Positions 63,528-64,000 of a stretch of DNA of 64,000 nt are shown in pieces. The DNA lies in assembly GCF_033441515.1 (NCBI RefSeq), contig NZ_JAWQJT010000002.1:2232001-2296000 (forward strand), written 5' to 3'. The notes under the pieces were generated by a model. That model searched no databases, was not told where the DNA came from, and saw only the letters and a list, made by a program, of their open reading frames with translations. The translations under genes were made by a program, and so were the position numbers. How positions within the stretch are numbered: the stretch's first letter is position 1; the number at the start of each line of letters is the position of its first letter. This DNA comes from Amycolatopsis solani (GTDB lineage Bacteria > Actinomycetota > Actinomycetes > Mycobacteriales > Pseudonocardiaceae).

Positions 63528-64000
63528 GTGACCGACCTGGCCGCTCCCGCCGCCGCCGAAAGCCTCGGCGCCGACACCCCGCGTCCCCAGACGCTGCTGC
63601 TCACGTTCTTCGGCGGCCACGTCCTCGACCGCGGGATCCACGTCGCCACCGCGAGCGTCATCGACGTCCTGGACCGCGCCGGCGTCTCCGAGCACGCCAC
63701 CCGCTCGACGCTGAGCCGCATGGCGCGGCGCGACCTGCTGCACCGCGTGCGCCGCGGCCGCCACGTCTACCTCGGCCTCACCGCCCACTCCCGCGCGATC
63801 CTGCACGACGGCGAGCGCCGCATCTGGCGCACCGGCGCGGTCAACCGGCAGTGGGACGGCACGTGGACACTGCTCGGGTTCTCGATGCCGGAGTCGTGGC
63901 AGCGCCAGCGCCACGCCCTGCGCTCACGCCTGCTGTGGGCCGGCTTCGGCAGCCTCCAGGGCGGCCTGTGGATCGCTTCCGGCGAGGTGGACCCGGTCCC
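63528..64000 (+). CDS. PaaX-like transcriptional regulator (3' end beyond window)
   Basis: 157 visible codons from GTG 63528, open to the window end. PaaX N-terminal winged helix: RPQTLLLTFFGGHVLDRG, GVSEHATRSTLSRMARRDLLHRVRRGRHVYLGLT, then the central domain NRQWDGTWTLLGFSMPESWQRQRHALRSRLLWAGFGSLQGGLWIA. PaaX proteins repress aromatic/phenylacetyl-CoA catabolic genes and sense an aryl-CoA. Here it probably controls the divergent MHS transporter and the ligase behind it. Confidence 0.85.
   Translation, partial: MTDLAAPAAAESLGADTPRPQTLLLTFFGGHVLDRGIHVATASVIDVLDRAGVSEHATRSTLSRMARRDLLHRVRRGRHVYLGLTAHSRAILHDGERRIWRTGAVNRQWDGTWTLLGFSMPESWQRQRHALRSRLLWAGFGSLQGGLWIASGEVDPV

Overview
High-GC actinobacterial chromosome, most likely Pseudonocardiaceae and probably Amycolatopsis. 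This is inferred from strong G/C third-codon bias, frequent GTG starts, densely overlapping stop/start codons, a family 2B encapsulin beside a terpene cyclase, CebR-type TGGGAGCGCTCCCA boxes and a 13E12-type HNH gene. No rRNA, tRNA, CRISPR, insertion sequence or phage module was seen, and no gene-free stretch exceeds about 250 bp.

Layout. (1) 1-5001: 3' end of a 2-methylisoborneol-synthase-like terpene cyclase followed by two tandem family 2B encapsulin shell genes, then an SDR and a darcynin-like gene. (2) 5054-13018: tailoring island with an exporter, dTDP-sugar 3,5-epimerase, sugar aminotransferase, aminosugar N-methyltransferase, PPOX-fold protein, glycosyltransferase and FAD epoxidase/hydroxylase; no aglycone synthase and no early dTDP-sugar genes. 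(3) 13033-19123: a hypothetical gene, then a translationally coupled hydroxyproline catabolic operon (epimerase, deaminase, three-part dehydrogenase) with an XRE-cupin regulator and matching palindromes. (4) 19160-24499: an O-methyltransferase pseudogene, a DUF1540 protein, a Tat-secreted phospholipase C behind a PHO-box-like triplet, MarR/SnoaL and LysR genes. (5) 24580-28431: divergent GH9 and GH12 glucanases with CebR boxes. (6) 28620-32992: sdhCAB with a divergent LysR. (7) 33077-36298: a gene remnant, an AraC/oxidoreductase pair and an HNH gene with an SOS-like box.

(8) 36466-51347 is the most interesting stretch. An IclR gene faces a nine-gene minus-strand operon (LivK-H-M-G-F transporter, MmgE/PrpD protein, Asp/Glu racemase, FAD dehydrogenase, hydantoinase-like amidohydrolase). 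Divergent from it is a four-gene operon (CaiB CoA-transferase, CitE-type lyase, cyclase/formamidase-like hydrolase, second MmgE/PrpD). The same operator, CGTTCC-N6-CGAAAC, occurs before the IclR gene and twice in the divergent promoter region. This ties the locus into one apparent regulon for uptake and CoA-dependent breakdown of an unidentified, probably cyclic-amide or dicarboxylate-like compound.

(9) 51390-64000: TetR with an acyl-CoA ligase/LLM/SDR operon; an MHS transporter plus tannase-family esterase divergent from a GAF-PucR regulator; a second acyl-CoA ligase and MHS transporter; and the start of a PaaX-like regulator cut by the window edge.

Genes were identified by reading translations and motifs; no database search was possible. 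Substrates for region 8 and the product of region 2 are inference.
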